From the NCBI GenBank assembly GCA_036768485.1, contig JAVLUZ010000655.1, forward strand, positions 1-64,000: a DNA stretch of 64,000 nucleotides, given 5' to 3'. Source of the stretch: Mermis nigrescens. Taxonomy: Eukaryota > Nematoda > Enoplea > Mermithida > Mermithidae. A program made the position numbers and the translations under genes. How positions within the stretch are numbered: the stretch's first letter is position 1; every line of letters begins with the position of its first letter. The notes under the pieces are model-generated. The model did no database searches, was not told the origin of the DNA, and saw nothing but the letters and a program-made list of their open reading frames with translations. Of this stretch, positions 1 through 14,200 are shown piece by piece.

Positions 1-3000
1 TGCACTAAACCGTCCACATAGACAGATACGTATCTCTGGGGAGGATCAGGGGGGTTCGGACCCCCCAAAATTAAAAAAATCGGAAAAATAGGACTTTTTA
101 AACTTTATTTTGTGCTATTTGTGGATCAAGGATTTTCCTAAGGGGGGCGGTATCATTAACTTTTCCGAAAACAGTCAGAAATAGGTCCGAAAATTTGCCC
201 CTAACGCGCGAAATGGCGTTTGTTTTTCGGTGTTTTACATTGTATACTTTAACATAAAATCACTCTTGACGCAATATTGTTTCTAAAAATTTTAAAATCA
301 TCGGCAATTTTATGCGCAAAAATCATCAAATTTCTTTGACTTTATCAAAAATGTGGCGCGAAGTGCCTGAAAATTTGTGAAATTGAGGCGGATAGGCGTC
401 TAGAAGAATGCTTTACTGCTTGATCTTCGAGCATTTGATGCGAAGCATTGAAATTTTTAATTGAAAATAGAAGAAAACTATGTAAAAATAGCTGTTTCTG
501 CTGTTAAAATTGTTTTGAAACCTACATGAACAGAAAATGGCTTCCAGGTCGCCAAGAAAGTAAATGAATGTCATTAAAAGGTATCATCCGGCGCTTAGCG
601 CCAGAAAAAATTTGAGAAATTATGGTCACTGACGGCCAAAAATCATTTCAAATTGCATATCCATTCTTTATTTCGCCAAATATTTTTGGCCAAAGGGAGC
701 GGCTGCCCCCGCCCCCTTAAAACCGCACCTGCATGCCTGCATGTAGACTTAATTCAAGAGCATCTAAACAGTGCTGTGACAAGTGCGCTTAATTAAAATC
801 TTGCAGCAGGAATCGCACCCGTGTTGCTTCGACGACAACCAGACGTTCTACCACTACGCTAAGCGGAACTTTTCCGCGATTTAAAATCCTAGACTAACGT
901 GTTTAAGGGTCGATTTATGACAAGCTGAATGCGCGAATTCCATCCGCATATTGCATGTTCTGCTGGAAGACGAGAATAGATTATGCCGTAAGAAATTTTA
1001 TTGAAAAACCCTTCCCTCCTGTTCTGCGTAGCTACAGTAATCTCTAAATGTCACCTACAGTAAGAAGGAAAGATCGAGTTACTGTAGCCTCGGAAGAGAT
1101 TTGCTGAAAAAGCTCTCGGATAAATGAAACAGACTATGCGCGCAGACTATGAGTACTCAATAAAAACGATTAAGCGTAGTCCGTATGCCATATTTATACC
1201 GTGATGGCGTAAATGTTTGGAAAAATTTCTCATACATCAGTTACAGTGAGCAAATTCAAAACCGAGCTAAATAGGCTGTAATATCGGGCTATGTACAAAT
1301 TGATTCGTGCATAATCGAATAAATAAGAAATGAAAATTTAACATTTGTTTTAATCGAGTTTTTAAAATCAAGACGTCTAAAAATTAAACCATGTATTGGC
1401 GTAGTGTCCCCAGAATCCGAAACTCATCTCCCCCAAAATCCGGTCATTTAATCTGTGTTTTGTCTTATCCGAATTTGAATACTACACATTTATGCGTTTA
1501 CATAACAATGACTGATAATCGAATATGCGAGCATTCTAACCAAACATAAAATAACTTAAAACGTTCATGATCTGTCGTACTAATGAAACATTAAAAACAA
1601 AATATATCGGAAAATGTCAGATAAACATTTTTTAAACACTTAGTATTTCGAATCATTCCGAAATCGCGACACGAACCATTTTGAAATTCTGATATTTATC
1701 TAATATTCGACCCTATAACTGTAATATGTGTTGGACTCCTCAAAATGACATTCAATATTTAAAAATTGAATTAATTTTGGCAGCACGCAGGTGACTTACT
1801 GCTATTTAAAATTCAAAAATGTAACTCCCTTAAACCTTGTTTTATGAAATCTAATTTTCACTCTCGGCCGGGTAGAAAAATAAAAACTGCAGCACACCAT
1901 AGAATAGCTTTATTCAAACCTGAAGGCCATATTTTTGTATCTAAATTAAGCGTTTTATTATCTATATTTTTTCCAGATATTCTTTGCACAAGAATATTTC
2001 AAATAATGTGCACTTTCAATCTGTAAGGATACTCATAGGGACTTACTTGCATACATGGATAGCAAGAAATTTATCAGGGTTTGATTGGGTGGAATCGCCA
2101 AAAATCGCCAATTTTCTAAAAATAGAATTCTGGGGTCTACAGTAATCTACGGGGGAGGTTTAGGTTCTGCGGGGTGGTAAGCCCCCCAACCACCCTCCAC
2201 CCACCAACGTGAACTAACTTGGTGTTCATTCTTCAGGCAGATATTCAAAGCTTGCACATAGCTCTCGCATCGATCAGCGTATTCTTCGTTTCAGAAAATG
2301 ACGACGAAACATAACTTGAATTTAGTCCCAAAAAAATCCACGAAATTCCGTGCTTGCTTTGCTTTGAAATATTTGTCTTTATTTAGAAAAAGCAAATATG
2401 ACGATTTATTGAAATTTGTTGAAGTATTAAGAAAATGAGCACGTGTTAGGATCATGCATGTTCCGGTTAGCCCGACGGACATCGTAATCAAAATGGCTTG
2501 ACTGGCAAACCTGAAATCGTGTAAATATCGATTCGAGCAATTTTCTACTATGTACTCAAAAAACCGGAAAATATTTCAAAAATTTATTATATTTTCGCTC
2601 CAGAAAGCAAACCCCCCAGAATTCAATTTCTGAAATTTTTTTTGTTTTTTTTCGCAATTTTTTGCTGCCAATGGATAGTGCTCGACGAGGAACGTTGAAA
2701 AATTGTGTTTTTTCGCCATATCACCATTTTTAAGGCCACTTTTTGACCTTTGAAAAATCTTCCCCCAGAATTTCAGTGCTGCCCACCTATGATGTCGACT
2801 CAATAATTCACATCTCCCTGTCAAACCCTAAATATTCAGCATTTTTGGCAGTAAAACAAGTTCAATTTTGCAGCAGAATCAATATGCAGAATAATTTTTT
2901 ACGAATTCTTAATCTCTTCTTTAAGTAGCGGTCTGATAAAGGTTGTTAAAGTTAATGTGAGATTTCAACAAACTTTTTGATTTTTGAAGGAGGAGAAATA

Positions 3001-5200
3001 TTTACAACCCACGCGGCAAATATAAAGAAGCGTTGTGACAACTTCAACGTTTGAAACTAAAAAGTCAATTATTTGCATTTTGCGCTATCCCCGTCAACGC
3101 CGTCACTAGAAAAACGAAAAAATTGAAAATACGACCTTAAAAGAGAAAAAACAACATAAAATTTACATTTTTCAGGAGTCCGTATTCAAATTGGCAATTA
3201 AAAGAAATGTTTTTTCTAGACATTATCGCAATGCAACTTGACTGGGTAATAAAAAAACCGATCGATTCGAATAACAGATTTGGATAAGTTTGTTTTAAAC
3301 GTGTACACGTATAACTTATTTTTGGAAGCAAGTGGAACGTCCTCTGTTCAAAATTGCTTTGCGTATTCCAAACGTTTCGGCATTCATTCAATGGAATACT
3401 AAATGAGTTTCAGACGTAAGATTGATTCGAAAAATGAATAGAGAACTAAAAGTTAAATTATAAATTAAAAATAGAAAATAGAAGCTAAATTTTAATTTAA
3501 AGGTAATTAAAAGTAGAAAAATTCGAAAAGGAAAGATACAAGAATAAACCGATTCTTAAAGGAAATTTCAGAATTATTGGCTCATTCTTTGTGCTGACCC
3601 TTTCGGCCTAAGTTGTGTGCATATGCATCAATTCCGTCGAATATAAAAAATATTTATTTCTTGGAATTAAAATATTTAAATATTTTTTAAAAATAATTAT
3701 CGACCTTTGCACGCATTTCTGCCATATAAAAATGCTGCTTTTTTAAAATTATAATTTTAACTTCAGTTTTTCTCGTATATCTACCTCGTACTTAAGCTTC
3801 TTTAAATAATCTATGTCGAAAACCCTTCGAAATCGCGTTATGACGCGGAATTATATAAGAAAGCGCAAATGAGAGCGCTTCTGGAAAAAAATTTTGGCAG
3901 AAAAAATTTATTTAAAATAAGAAATCCCGCGACGCCACGCTGGGCTATCGATCGGGCTTGTAATAACGGAATTTCGTGTGCAAGGCCGAAAAATATGTAA
4001 TACCCATCTTATCGTCTTGAGCACTTGAGAAGATAAAATTTATGCAAATGAGGCAAGATTCGACGAGCGTTGCTCAAGAAGCACTTTGTGCTTATATGTA
4101 TTTATAGTTTAGCATCAATATGTAACAGTAAAGTGATTATTCCTAAAAAAAGGCTTGCGAGTAATGCTATTCACCCGTATTTCTCACTCATTCTCGTTAC
4201 ATTTGGGTCAACAATTTGTGGTCTTTTTTATCCAGATTATTGGATTTCTAATTTGTCAATTATTTTTAGTAATCGTGATAATTTATTAATAATTAATTTT
4301 TTCGATAACTTTATTCGATCTATATTCAGCGCAGTTTTACATACTAGCAGAATGGAGTGACTTAGCTTTGGGCTATTATATCTGGATTCTACAATGGCGA
4401 TTATTGGACCACGGATTTTGATCTCATCTCCGCTTTTATTAGTGGCTTTTCTATCGATTCGGTAATTTTTTCCGCATCCTGAAGCGTTAAAATAAATTTT
4501 GAAAAATGATGAGTTATTAGCATATGACATTTTATATTGCAAAATTTCAGATAAATTCAAAGTAAATGCAACTAACTTGGAGAATGGTTCTATTGAAATG
4601 TTTTATGATAATTTTGAGAATTGGCAATAGAATTATAGACGTCAATAATGCGAATATAAATCAGAACAACGTTTTTCATTTTTACGATATAAATTGCCGT
4701 GGTTTTACGTACTTAAAATGTGTTGAAATTTCAATATAACAAGATTTGCTTAAATGGTAGAATTGTTTGTAATTCAAGAAAAAAATTGTACTTTGAGAAA
4801 TTTTAATTGATGCAAAAAGGTAAAATTAGATTTCGTAGCATAAATTTTCTTGATCAGTATATATGCCGCATGCTTAATAAGTTTTAAGCTACTGATTTTT
4901 TTATATGACTTAATTTGGCAAATCAAGGTAACGAATTTAAATTGAAACTAATCCGATATATTGTGCAGCTTGGCGATTTTACACGAAACACAATCCACTT
5001 TCTATTTAAGAAAAATTCTTAATGATATAAAAACGTTAAGCTTGATAAATTAAGGCTAGTTTAACAAAGCAAAGCTTATTCTTGACATTTCTAAGTTCTG
5101 ACCGGTAAAATGAGCCAATTTTTCTGGCGCCTTTTGTTTTGAAATTGCAAATATTTGAAGTTTCAATTTGATAAATTTCCCTTGATTATTTTAATTTCAG
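1..5200. other. Upstream flank without a supported gene
   Basis: No exon with homology that I recognise was found on either strand. All open frames are short and lack conserved motifs. The first exon(s) of the GABA-B receptor gene, which should encode a signal peptide, could lie here or further left. The only structured elements seen are a truncated MITE-A copy near 2.6-2.8 kb and a tRNA-like stretch near 0.8 kb that does not fold well. Confidence 0.6.
2598..2791 (-). mobile_element. MITE-A copy, 5'-truncated
   Basis: The reverse-orientation MITE-A core is recognisable: the AGAATTCAATTTC segment, the 'gccaatggatagtgctcga' block and the terminal GCTGCCCACCTATG. The left terminus (CACACCTGGGCG type) is missing, so no target duplication can be defined. 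Confidence 0.7.
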
Positions 5201-8200
5201 TATGCAACCGTCAGCAAAAGAGCGTCAAAAACTGCACATCGGAGGCATTTTTCCACTGAAGGCGGGGAAAGGGGGTTGGGCCGGTGGCGAGGCCTGTTTG
5301 CCATCGGCTCAGCTGGCCTTAGATGACGTGAAAAAGCACGAAAGCTTACTGCCTGATCACGAGTTAGTGATGACATGGAATGATAGCGAAGTAAAGCGAT
5401 ATTTTATTTTACTACTTCATTAATATATCTTAACATATTTTAGTATGTAAATATTTCAATATATTTGTATTCAAATATTTTATTATATCGTAGGTAGCGC
5501 GTTGGCGCGAACCTATAATTTACTTTAGTTCAATATATTTAATATTTTAAAACATATTTTATCATAATACTTTAATATACATTTAATATTTTGATGTATT
5601 TAATATTTAATATAAACCATATTTTGATACGCATTTTAAAATATGGGCGTGGGCATGCAGAGGTCATGAGCAGACAAGCACACATGCACGGGGGTTGAGG
5701 ATCCAGACACCCAGAATAGAATACTAAAAAATTTCAAGGACAAATATAACTTAATATACTTTCTACTCTTCCCTAAAATTTATGCCAGATTTTGGGGCCA
5801 TCTTGGCACGAGAAAGCTTTCCTGGCCTTCCCGAACCGGCACGTCCATGGTCATATAAGCATACATGCATGTGGGTGGTTAGGGTCTAGACTGCACCAGA
5901 ATGGAAAAATTAGAAATTGTTCAGGAAAACTAAAGCAAAATGAAGGCTAAAAGCCGATGGAAATGAAAAATTTTCTGCAAAAGTGATTGAATTGATCAGC
6001 AACTATAGATTAAGATACTCGTAGCTTTATTTCTATTTTAGCATTTACACCAATTTTTGACGTCATTCTGGCCAGAAAGCTCAATATTTAACCCACCAGA
6101 ACGGCCATGCATTGCATCTGTGGTCAAAACCCATTTATAATTGAAAAAAGTAAAGAGATCCTAGAATTCAATGCTTAGAAAGTTTTTGTTTTTTGGCAAC
6201 GTTTCGATTCTGATGGATAGTTTAACGAGAACCGTCAAAAATAGTGCTATTGCTTTACCGTAAATTTTTGGCCATTATTCGAGCAACTTGTCGCGCGATA
6301 TATTTACAGATCACAAACGTCGATAATTTCAGGGGACTCGAATCATTCCAGATGAGATTCTATTGGAGGGTTGCTTATTATTCATAATTTATTACTTATT
6401 TCATTTTTAAATATTTATTTTTTTCGCGTTTACAATTATTATTTTAGAAGAGAGACGAGAGATTTAAACTTTTTTCTGTCTTCAATTTTGAGAACTAAAA
6501 TTTTAAGAAATAAGAATAAAACATATTTTCAGTGCATGCCCGGTTTGGGTGGAAAAGTCATGTACGATTTGCTGTACAACGAACCCACGAAGCTAATGCT
6601 AATGTCGGGTTGCAGCGCCGTCACAACTTTAGTTGCCGAAGCGGCTCCTGAATGGAATATGATTGTGGTATGCAAGTTAAAATAAAAAATATAATAAAAA
6701 ACTCTGAAAGTTAAAAAAATTGTAAACATTATAAAGTTATTTGAGTTTCTATCTTACAAATTTTATTTCAAGATTTTTTAATAATTTTTTAGTCGTTGAT
6801 TGATCGATTCACATGGATTGGTCTCTAACTTTGAAGTTCTAGATTATTTATATACTTCTCTATATAAGTCTCAATTTAAATACCTTTGCTATCCGGTTAT
6901 TTTGGTTATTTGTATTTTTATATTTATAATGCAATATTTATATTTTTATATATGTTCAAGTTTTTAAATATTTTTATGCTTTCATACTTTTAATAATGCT
7001 TTTAATAAATAATTAGCGCGCTAAAAATGATACAAGAGGCCTTCCTCATATATTCCGCTGTGCCTAAATTAAATTAACCTAATTTAGGTCATTCGTTAGG
7101 AAAAAATATTAGCTACTAATTTTTTGTGGTGTTGGATAGTCAGAAAAATTTGTGGTGTTGGATAGTCAGAATTTGTTAGCTACTAATTTTTATAAACTAA
7201 ATTTCTTCATGAAGTACAAGGCCATTGCAGTAGCAGAAACACAAAAGTGAACCGAGACAATCCTAAATCACATAACAAAGAGCAACATATACGCTTATAT
7301 AACTGTTTCGGAAAAGAAGAAAAATTTAGATTATGACCAGAAATTTACTATAATCTATTTTTTTACTTAGCGCATGAAATCGCTCGACAAACCGATTTGC
7401 TTATTACTGTAACTCACGTTTTCATGCGCTAAGTAAAAAAGAAATAGTAAGAGGGAAATAAGTTTCCCGAGCGGATTCATGCACTAGGTTAGGAAAACAG
7501 ACTATAATCATTATCCTTAATTAACACCTTTGTTTGTCGAAATTTGACAAAAAAACTTATTTACACAATTGTTTAAGCATAAAAATCAAGGATAACTAGG
7601 TAGATAGATAGATAGCAAGGATAACTCCATAAACTTTACAATTACATATGTCGCTCTAGCTATATTTATTATTTGAAAAAAGTTTGCTGCATTGCGATAT
7701 GTCTATAACGTTGCTATAGCTGGGTCAAAACATTTTGCACCCTTTTCCAAGGACCAACCTGTACTAGTTACTTATTTTTTCAAAACGTTTCGCAGCCTTC
7801 TTCACTTGTATTTTCAATATGTTTTGCAACGTCTGAAACCATTTTTTGAGAATATTTCGCACAATTTTTTACCAATTTTTTTAAAAAGATTTTAAATTCT
7901 TTTTAAGGTTCACTTACCTTGTATTACTTAATTTTAAAAAAAATACTTTGCACTCTTTTTTACTTATTTTTCCGAAACATGCTAGAACCCGTTTAACGTA
8001 TTTTTTCAAAATATTTGCACCATGTTTACTAATTTTTTTCGGCGGATGCCCTGCAATACTTACTTCTTATATTTTTATATTTTTTATACTTCTAAGCTGT
8101 TGGTCAACAACTTGTAACTTTTATCTCAGATAGGTTATGGAAGCAGTTCGCCGGCGTTGTCCAACCGAGCCAGGTTTCCGACCTTATTTCGCACTCATCC

Positions 8201-11200
8201 GTCGGCCACAATTCATAATCCGACTCGAATTTATTGGTTTGATAAATATTCTTGGAATAAAATCGCCATTATTCAAACTTCCGAAGAAGTCTTCGAATCG
8301 GTTTTAATTTTAATGATTAAAATTTAATTATTCATTGAGCTTAAATATTTAATTCGATTGAATTCGATTTATTTGATTTAGTTTAATTCAAGTATATATC
8401 TAACCTATTTCACTTACGATTTCTGATTCAATATTCTCATAGGAATTTTGCCATGAAAGTACAAGCGCCAAAATAAAGAAAAATTTACGGCAAAGAGAGG
8501 GTTTTGAAAGAAAAATGGATGTGTATAAGACAAACGTTTTTTATTACAGCAAGAATTTATAAATCATAGCACTTTTTATTATAATGCAAATTTAGGTAAA
8601 GCAATTTAATTTATAATTATTATCGATTTTCAGTGACTTCAATTAAATAAGTTTTAACAAAGCCGATAAATAATAAACAGTAAGTAATAAGAGAGATTAA
8701 AAATAAAGAGTAATAAGAGATTTTGATCACTTCTTGCGATTTTAAAAATTAATCAATTCATTTTCACTAATTTTTCCGCCTGTTTGAAAAATACTTTACT
8801 TTCCATCGTTTGATTTCAATGTTGACCGAATAACCAAGGCCAACAAATTCCAGAGTCCGTAAATTTTCAACAGTCGAGAAAATGCCTGAAAATTTACTGC
8901 ATTGCCAGCTTTATCTTTTAACGTATTTTTTAACGTATTTTTTCTTTTTCTTCAATATTTTCTGACATCAAGCTTTTGTTGAGAGAAAAATTTGCAAAAA
9001 TGTGTTTATTTATACTGTTTGTTTATCTTTTATCTTAAATTTATTTATTTATTTTGTTGTTCTTTCACTTAAATTTTTATTTAATGTATTTTTATTTATT
9101 TCTATATTTATAAATCATTTTTTTATTTCATTCCTTTATTTTTTATAGTGTCTCTATATTCTACGATTAAAATGCTAAATATAAATAAAGTTGCTTTAAG
9201 ACCGCCGACGACCTTGAAGAAAAATTACGTCAAAGTGGTAAACAATTAATTACGCGCGTTTTTGTTAGCGACCCGGCTGATGCAGTTCGAAATTTGGCAG
9301 TAAGCGAAATTGTTCAACTGTAAACTAGCTAAAATCAGCAAAGGACTAAAGTAAGATTAAAATATAATTAATAGATCAACATTTACTGAGACTAAAATCA
9401 GCTGAGATCAACTAAAGCTTTCCGCCCTATGTTATATGGATTAGGCCATTTTTGGCGTTTCTGACGATGCTCTTTCTTTCTAGAACGTAGAAAACCCAAA
9501 ATATTTCGAGAAAAACCTCAGAAAATTCGTAACTTGAGCAAAAATATAGTTAAACAATGGGGAATGGCCCAAAGCGACGAAAATTTGACAATGTTGAGCA
9601 GAAAGACGGCTTATATATATACCTAAAACTGCATATTTACTACGAATTTTTCTTGAAAAATTCAAATTTCGATGGGAGGGGGGGTGATAAAGATCTTGCG
9701 GCTGATTATATAACCGTCACGCATTATCCACGCGATTGTCTGGTTTTCGACCCAATTTATCGATTTTTTCCAATGCGCAGTATTTTTTCTTTTCTTATTC
9801 AGTCAAACCCATGTTTCGATGTTTTACACTAAATATCGCAGCGTTCCGATGCTCGCATCATCGTTGGCCTGTTCTACGAGAGTGTCGCGCGGCACATAAT
9901 GTGCGAGGCGTACAAGGCCAAGTTGTACGGCGGTCGTTACGTTTGGTTTTTGATCGGCTGGTATTCGGAGAATTGGTATTTGCCCCGGGCGCCGGGCGAC
10001 GACGACGCCGCCAACGACGATCGGCCGATCGATTGCACTGCCGAGCAAATGACGGCTGCCGCCGAGCGTCATTTCACCACCGAAGCCGTCATGCTCGGTC
10101 AGGAAAATAAGCCGACCGAATCGGGCATAGTAAGCGGTGGTGAAAAGTTTCATTTTACAATATAAGAATATTTTTTAAGCAGGAGTGCAAAGTTTCGTTT
10201 ACACTTTGAAAATATCTTGAGCGAAAATTTTAAGTTTCCTTTACTTTTTACAAATCCGTTTAAATCTTTTTACAAATCCAAATTCACTTTTGGTTCCGTT
10301 TACATTTTAAAAATATTTTAAACGGATGTGTAAACTTCGTTCACATTTGAAAATATTTTTTTGCAGAAGTGTAAAGTTTCATTTACGCTTTTAAAGTATT
10401 TTAAGCGGAAGTGTAAAGTTTTGTTGACGCTTTTAAAAATAATCTTAAGCAGTAGTGTAAAATTTCGTTCGCATTAAAAAAAAGTTTCTAAGTAATATTG
10501 TAAAGTTTCGTTTACACTTTGAAATTTTTCGTGCGAAAATGTAAAGTTTCGTCCACACCTCAAAAACATTTTTATATTTTCTTGACACGCTCGTGCACAG
10601 CATAATCGATCTAGGTGGTCCACCAATCTGGGTTCATTTGGTAAGTTTTTTTGGGGCCCAACCTGACATCAGAAACTGATATAAATGCTAAATGGCCTTC
10701 ATACTACCTACTTTTTTCCACACTTTTTTATTTGATTTCGAGCACTTTTGAAGATATTTTTAATGTACATTTATTTTTTGGCCATCATTTCACCTCATTC
10801 CCGGCCCCCAATATTTTCCACTTTTTCATTCTGGGAGTCCAGACCACACGTGAGCGTGGGGGATGTTGGAGTCTAAATCCCCGTGAAACTGATAGGCCAC
10901 TAAAAATCGATAGACCCCTAGAATTTGGCTGCTGCCTATGTCCGGTATAAATCCCTTAAACTCTTCACGTGTATGTCTAGACTCATCTGAGAACATATAC
11001 AGACAGAATGTCTCTAATAGGTATTGTTTACACCTTTATTTACATTCTTTGTACAAATTTGATGCAAGTTTTTCATATTGGCGTTCGACGTGCTTTGTAC
11101 GACATTAAACAGTATCGCAAATGATTAGCTAGCATAATAGTCCGCTTAATTTATTTATAAAATAATTCTTGGTGTTCGTGTAAACAACTCTTTGCCGATT

Positions 11201-14200
11201 TTTTTTCTTTCTCGAAAATCTTACAGGTCTACCTACAATTTGATGAAATAACAATATTGAAATAACCATACCGTCAACATGCATAAGTTACTTTCATTTG
11301 TTTCGCCTAAAATTACAAATTGCAATGTCGTAAAACGCAGAAGAAACCGGAAATTTTTTGCTGAATATTCAAAAATCGAGATATTATTATATTTTTAAAA
11401 TTTTAAGATTTCCCGGAAAATGAAATTTTTCTCGATAAAAAATCAATGCGAAGTTTCAAAAGGCGTCAGCTCCTCTGATTAATGTGCAATAGCTCTAATC
11501 ATGTGATACTGAGCAACTTTTAGCGGTTCGGGTTAACACTGTTGCTTGCCTGTGATGTTCTAGTTCCATTATATTCTGAAAATAACAAAATTGAGCATAT
11601 TTAAGGCTGATTTTCTAAACCACGCTTCTTTAGCTTGCATATTGAATGCAGGCGTTAGAGTATGAGCATAGAGCTTCAAAAATTTTCTAAATTGCCTTTT
11701 TAGGCTTTTAAACGATGGGTTCGCCTCAAACATAGCATTTGTCGAAAGAAACATGAAATATTTTCCAGAAAATTTTATAAAATTGAAAAAATAGGTCGAA
11801 CAACTGCAACTTGATGCAAAGCGCCAAATAATAATTTTTTGAGCTCAAAGGTTGCTAAAAACTCTCCAAACGGCATATATTGTTATGTTCTTAGGAAGAA
11901 TGGGAAATTTGCGGGGGCGGGTGTTAATTGTATTTTAAGAGCTTATTCCTATTCCAGGTTCGCGTAGTCAAAAACTTAAGCCAATAAATATACATATGTA
12001 AACAGTTTTTATGTTTCCTTCAAATAAATTATAGAAAAAGTTTAAAAAATTGAATGTTTTGATTTTTTAAAATTAAATTCTTATATCAATTAAATAATTA
12101 TTAACTAATTATCAAAATTATTTTATTTTTTCGACCAGACACGCGACGAATTTCTGAATCGCCTGAGAAGCAACCTTACCAAGCCAGAAAACGTCACGGG
12201 TGGATTTCAAGAGGCTCCGCTGGCATACGATGCAATATGGTAATTTAATCAATTTATTTCTTACATTTGAAAATCGTGTAAATATTATTTAATCAATATT
12301 CAAATTTTATTGATTGACAATGAAATTATGGCTATCTCATACTTAGATTGAAGTAGCAGGGTGTTTGAGGGATCCCTTCACCCCGAGTCAGTTGCCCTTA
12401 TTCCTCTAAAGTCATTATAATTTTGACCCTCCCCTTCCCCGATTTTCGGCAAAAACTTGCGTTTTTTGGCTATTTTTAGGTGCTTTTTGGTATTTTTGGC
12501 CAAAAAATTGAATTTATCCACTCAACCCCTCCATAAAAATGGTCGAGACCGACCAGTCAAAATTAAGGCTTATTGATGCCTCACTGAAATGATTATTCCT
12601 GTCCGGAAGTTTAATTTTTTCGGGAGGATTGAAGGCACGAAACTGTAGCAACCTAGTTCCTCTCTGATGACCTCGTCTATTTGTATGATTTTTTTAAAGT
12701 TCCCTTTTCCGTTTCCTTTTCTTTTTTTATTTAAGTGTTCGTCTTATAATCCTACCTACTTTTTCTGTTTCATTTAGACGTTTGCGCCTCATAAAACATG
12801 TAATCTCTCATAATATATTTTTTTAGTACACTTGTGCCATTTCACGTGTCCTTTTTGTTTCTTGCTTATTAATAGCATGATACACCTCTATATCTGTCTT
12901 TCTTTCTTCTCTTTTTATCTTTTTTTGTTTTTTTCTTCTTTTTCTCTTTTCTTTTTTAAATATTTGCCTTTTTATTTATCTATTTATTTATTTTCTCCTC
13001 ATTTTCCTTCTTCTTTTTTTCTTTGCTTCTTTCTCGGTTTGATGACTTCTTACTAATTCTGATCGAAATGATGCAATTTTTTACTCATTTCCGTGTTTAA
13101 GACTTTTGCATTTAATGCTCTCAACTTCAGTCTAGGAACTTCATATTTCTTGCATCGATTTAAATCATTGCCCTTATTATACAATCAGTTATTCCCATTT
13201 CTGTTTTATTGAAATAATAAAGTTAAAAATATATCCGAATCGTGTTTGAAATCTTTATTTGACCAACAGTTTCATTTGGAGCATTTGATTATTTTTTCAC
13301 GTGAGTATTCAAAAAGATATATTTTGATTTTATTTCAGTTGTGACGCGGGAGTAAAAGAAATTTGTGCTTAAAGCTACATGTTCAAGACGTTTAGTTGCA
13401 AAATTCTCGCCGATTTTAAGCGTTAATTTATCAGTTTATTTTGATTTACCCAATTTTTGTAATTTTTAAGGTCAAATTGAGGTTAGTCTTCGACGATAAA
13501 CATTGAGTTGAGCTTTTGATACTTTTATAAATTATAGAGAAACTGGCTAACTTTTAATAAGAATTACAAGAAAAAATAATGTTTAATATAATATTGACCT
13601 TCAGTTTCGAGGTAACTTTTTACTTTTTTGTGGGAACAGAGCAAAATGGTGATCAATTGCAAAAAACTTGTAGTATCAAGATAAGCAGCGGTTAAAAATA
13701 TAACTTTCAGCTCATGGAGGTTTTTGTGACCAGTAAATGTAGAAAAAATATAAATTATTTATCATAATATTTAATTAATTCGCATATAAACTTTTCAAAG
13801 ATTTTTATGAAGAATTTGTCCGATAATCTTTTTCCCAAATTTTTCTTTTCCACATATTCTGAGTTTTCGTAAATTTGATACTTTCACCTAATCTTTTTTA
13901 TCAATAGGGCGGCGGCCAAGGCTCTCAACTGTACGATCGATTCGTTGAAACGAACGCATCAAGGAATCGAAGAGTTTCATTATGGAAACGTTAAAGTAAA
14001 AAACGTGATGCTTGCTTGTATGAAAGCTCTTGATTTTTACGGCATTTCGGTATATGAAATTTAATTTTCGAAATGCTTAAATTTTAAATTTATTGGCCTT
14101 ATTTCTCTGCAGGGCATGGTTAAATTTTCGGACAAAGGCGAGAGAATTATGTGGACCCAAACCGAACAATTACAAAGTAATATGATTATGTATTTTGAAT

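Noticed and set aside
801..873. tRNA-like sequence on the minus strand (TAGCGTAGTGGTAGAACGTC and GGGTGCGATTCC resemble D- and T-arms)
   Set aside because: The acceptor stem does not pair, the anticodon stem has a mismatch and the variable region is too short. At best it is a tRNA-derived remnant.
4070..4360. Open frame starting with a hydrophobic, signal-peptide-like segment upstream of GABBR1
   Set aside because: It begins with TTG just after an in-frame stop, has no ATG, and the only nearby GT donor gives a phase that does not join the first GABBR1 exon.
9736..10153. Overlapping open frames on both strands over the GC-rich GABBR1 exon 5
   Set aside because: They are shadows of the real exon. 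Only the 9842-10129 frame matches the receptor and fits splice phases.
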